Shown: one piece after another, positions 5,788-7,319 of the stretch
Position numbering within the stretch: position 1 is the first letter of the stretch
Layout of the letters: each line of letters starts with the position of its first letter
Notes under the pieces: generated by a model
Database searches by the model: none
Seen by the model: the letters and a program-made list of their open reading frames with translations, nothing else
What the model was told of the DNA's origin: nothing
Origin: Alterirhizorhabdus sp964247265
GTDB taxonomy: Bacteria > Pseudomonadota > Alphaproteobacteria > Sphingomonadales > Sphingomonadaceae
Assembly: GCA_964247265.1 (NCBI GenBank)
Contig: CAXTTS010000160.1
Span: 1 to 7,319, forward strand
Direction: 5' to 3'
DNA length: 7,319 nucleotides
Made by a program: the position numbers and the translations under genes

Positions 5788-7161
5788 TCACGGTGCGGCC
5801 GCCAGCTCTCCGGCCAAGGTGGGCCACAGTTCCGATACCGTCGGGTGGATCGGCACCGCCCATTGCAGCGTGTCGATCGGCTGATCGGCGTTCATCAGAT
5901 CGAGGATGCCGTGGATCGCCTCGTCGCCGCCGGTGCCGAGGATCGCGGCGCCGAGGATGCGTCTGGTTTCGGCATCGGCGACCATCGACATGAAACCCTG
6001 CGTCTCCGCCTTTTCGACCGCCCGGCCGACGCGCGTCATCGGCCGCTTGGCCAGCAGCAGCGGCCGGCCGGTCCTGCGTGCCTGCGCCTCGGTCAGCCCG
6101 ACGCGGCCGAGCGGGGGATCGATGTAGAGCGCATAGCCGGTGATGCGATCGGATACACGGCGGGCCGCGCCATCGAGCAGGTTGGCGGCGACGATCTCAT
6201 AATCGTTCCAGGCGGTGTGGGTGAAGGCGCCGCGCCCGTTACAGTCGCCCAGCGCCCACACCCCTTGCGCCGAAGTGGCGAGATCCTCGCCGACGATGAT
6301 GTAGCCGCGCGGATCGGTGGCGATGCCGGCGGTGTCCAGCCCGAGATCGTCGGTGTTCGGCCGGCGGCCGGTGGCGAGCAGCACATGGCTGCCGACGACG
6401 CTTGGCGGCGCCTGCGTGCAATCGACGCCGACCTCCACGCCGTCCGCATGGGCCGAGAGGCTGATGCAGGTGGCCGAGGTGCGGACCGCAATCCCTTCCG
6501 CCAGCAGGATGTCGCGGATCGCCTCGGAAACGTCCTCGTCCTCGCGGGCGATCAGGCGCGGGCCCATCTCGACGATCGTCACGCCTGCGCCGAAGCGGCG
6601 GAACATCTGGGCGAACTCCAGCCCGATATAGCTGCCGCCGACCACCACCAGATGCGCCGGCACCGCCTCCAGCGCGATCATGTCGGCATTGGTGAGATAG
6701 GGCACGTCGTTCACGCCGGGCAGATCGGGAATGGCCGGGCGGCCGCCGACGTTGAGGAAGATGCGCGGCGCCTCCAGCAGCTCGTCGTTCACGCGGATAC
6801 GGCCCGGCCCGTCGAACCGGGCATGGCCACGGATCAGCGTGACGCGATCCATCCCCGCCAGCCACGCCTCGTTGCCGTGACGCGAATCGAGGATCACGTC
6901 GCGCGCCCGTGCCGCGACCACCGCCATGTCGATGCTGACCGGGCCGGTCGTCACGCCATAATCCGCCCCGCGCCGGGCGAGGCGCGCGGCATAGGCGCTG
7001 GCGACCATCGTCTTGGTCGGCTTGCAGCCGGTGTTGACGCAGGTGCCGCCGACATCGCGCCGCTCGATCACCGCGACCGTCATGCCGGCATCGCCGAGGC
7101 GGGCGGCGAGCGCCGGCCCCGCCTGTCCGGCGCCGACGACGATGGCGTCGTAGCGGCTCAC
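5788..7161 (-). CDS. FAD-dependent disulfide oxidoreductase, mercuric reductase / dihydrolipoamide dehydrogenase-like
   Basis: A class I pyridine nucleotide-disulfide oxidoreductase of 457 residues, a usual length for the family. Seen: the FAD-binding GAGQAG (10-15); the redox-active disulfide Cys41/Cys46 in GGTCVNTGCKPTK; a second dinucleotide fold with VVVGGSYIG near 173-181, followed by an acidic end of the beta strand (VTIVEM), which usually favours NADH over NADPH; ALGDCNGRGAF, the second FAD contact; and a dimerisation domain ending in HPTVSEL with the catalytic pair His439 and Glu444. It lacks the N-terminal metal-binding domain and the C-terminal vicinal cysteines of true MerA, so mercury reduction is unlikely. 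No lipoyl-complex genes are nearby, so an Lpd role is also unlikely. RclA-like or other electron acceptors are possible. The start is GTG at 7161, with no clear ribosome site; the family N-terminus SRYDAIVVG fixes it. It follows a small membrane protein gene by 21 bases and precedes the kinase by 35. Confidence 0.92.
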   Translation of the reverse strand: MSRYDAIVVGAGQAGPALAARLGDAGMTVAVIERRDVGGTCVNTGCKPTKTMVASAYAARLARRGADYGVTTGPVSIDMAVVAARARDVILDSRHGNEAWLAGMDRVTLIRGHARFDGPGRIRVNDELLEAPRIFLNVGGRPAIPDLPGVNDVPYLTNADMIALEAVPAHLVVVGGSYIGLEFAQMFRRFGAGVTIVEMGPRLIAREDEDVSEAIRDILLAEGIAVRTSATCISLSAHADGVEVGVDCTQAPPSVVGSHVLLATGRRPNTDDLGLDTAGIATDPRGYIIVGEDLATSAQGVWALGDCNGRGAFTHTAWNDYEIVAANLLDGAARRVSDRITGYALYIDPPLGRVGLTEAQARRTGRPLLLAKRPMTRVGRAVEKAETQGFMSMVADAETRRILGAAILGTGGDEAIHGILDLMNADQPIDTLQWAVPIHPTVSELWPTLAGELAAAP

Positions 7162-7182
7162 GAAAGACAGCTCATGCGCGGT

Positions 7183-7319
7183 TCACAGGGCGGCGACGAT
7201 CAGGAAGGCGGCGACGATCGCCACGGCATCCTCGATCAGCGCGGCGGGCTGGTCCCGGCCGAAGGCGGCGGCCATGCGCCCGCGCGCCGCCGCGCCGCCC
7301 AGCGTGCCGATCACCGCAC
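7183..7319 (-). CDS. C-terminal end of a small membrane protein, possibly DUF4126-like (5' part outside window)
   Basis: The - strand frame is open from the right edge of the window to a TGA at 7183-7185, giving about 45 residues: an AVIGTLGGAAARGRM segment, then AFGRDQPAALIEDAVAI and a hydrophobic end AAFLIVAAL. The alternation of a Gly/Ala-rich small-residue stretch, a short polar loop with Asp and Glu, and a final hydrophobic helix suggests a membrane protein. It reminds me of the end of DUF4126 proteins, but the fragment is too short to be sure. It stands first in the visible - strand series, 21 bases before the flavoenzyme gene, so it is probably in the same operon, whose promoter must lie at or beyond its start. 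Confidence 0.6.
   Translation of the reverse strand, partial: AVIGTLGGAAARGRMAAAFGRDQPAALIEDAVAIVAAFLIVAAL

Noticed and set aside
5788..7161. True mercuric reductase (merA)
   Set aside because: The metal-binding N-terminal domain and the C-terminal vicinal cysteines are missing, and no other mer genes are seen in the window.

Overview
The window is GC-rich DNA with strongly GC-ending codons, short intergenic gaps and several GTG starts. Together with the protein families present, this suggests an alphaproteobacterium of the sphingomonad type. That assignment is an inference from composition and recalled protein flavour; there is no rRNA or other marker gene here.

Left part (1-1108). The window opens inside an msrA gene (methionine sulfoxide reductase A) on the + strand. 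A strong intrinsic terminator closes it: a 14-pair stem, a GCAA tetraloop and a T-run. About 225 bases without a convincing gene follow, holding only small repeats. A 69-codon gene of unknown function then lies on the - strand.

Middle part (1109-3151). Two + strand genes stand close together: a membrane-anchored or exported SGNH/GDSL hydrolase, and a multi-pass acyltransferase-3 family protein 27 bases downstream. These two activities occur elsewhere as one fused protein that O-acetylates envelope polysaccharides. Here they look like a split pair acting on either side of the inner membrane; the substrate is unknown.

Right part (3148-7319). Four - strand genes form a tight putative operon, read from right to left. 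They are the 3' end of a small membrane protein (possibly DUF4126-like), a MerA/lipoamide-dehydrogenase-like flavin disulfide oxidoreductase, a membrane hybrid histidine kinase with almost no periplasmic part, and a LuxR-type response regulator whose start overlaps the kinase stop. The gaps are 21, 35 and -11 bases. The promoter of this operon lies outside the window. The arrangement suggests a redox enzyme co-expressed with a two-component pathway, but a functional link is inference.

The two blocks meet tail to tail, and the stop codons of the acyltransferase and the response regulator overlap. No mobile element, CRISPR array, tRNA or rRNA was seen. I do not see a clearly new system. The most interesting items are the split acyltransferase/SGNH pair and the flavoenzyme plus two-component cluster.
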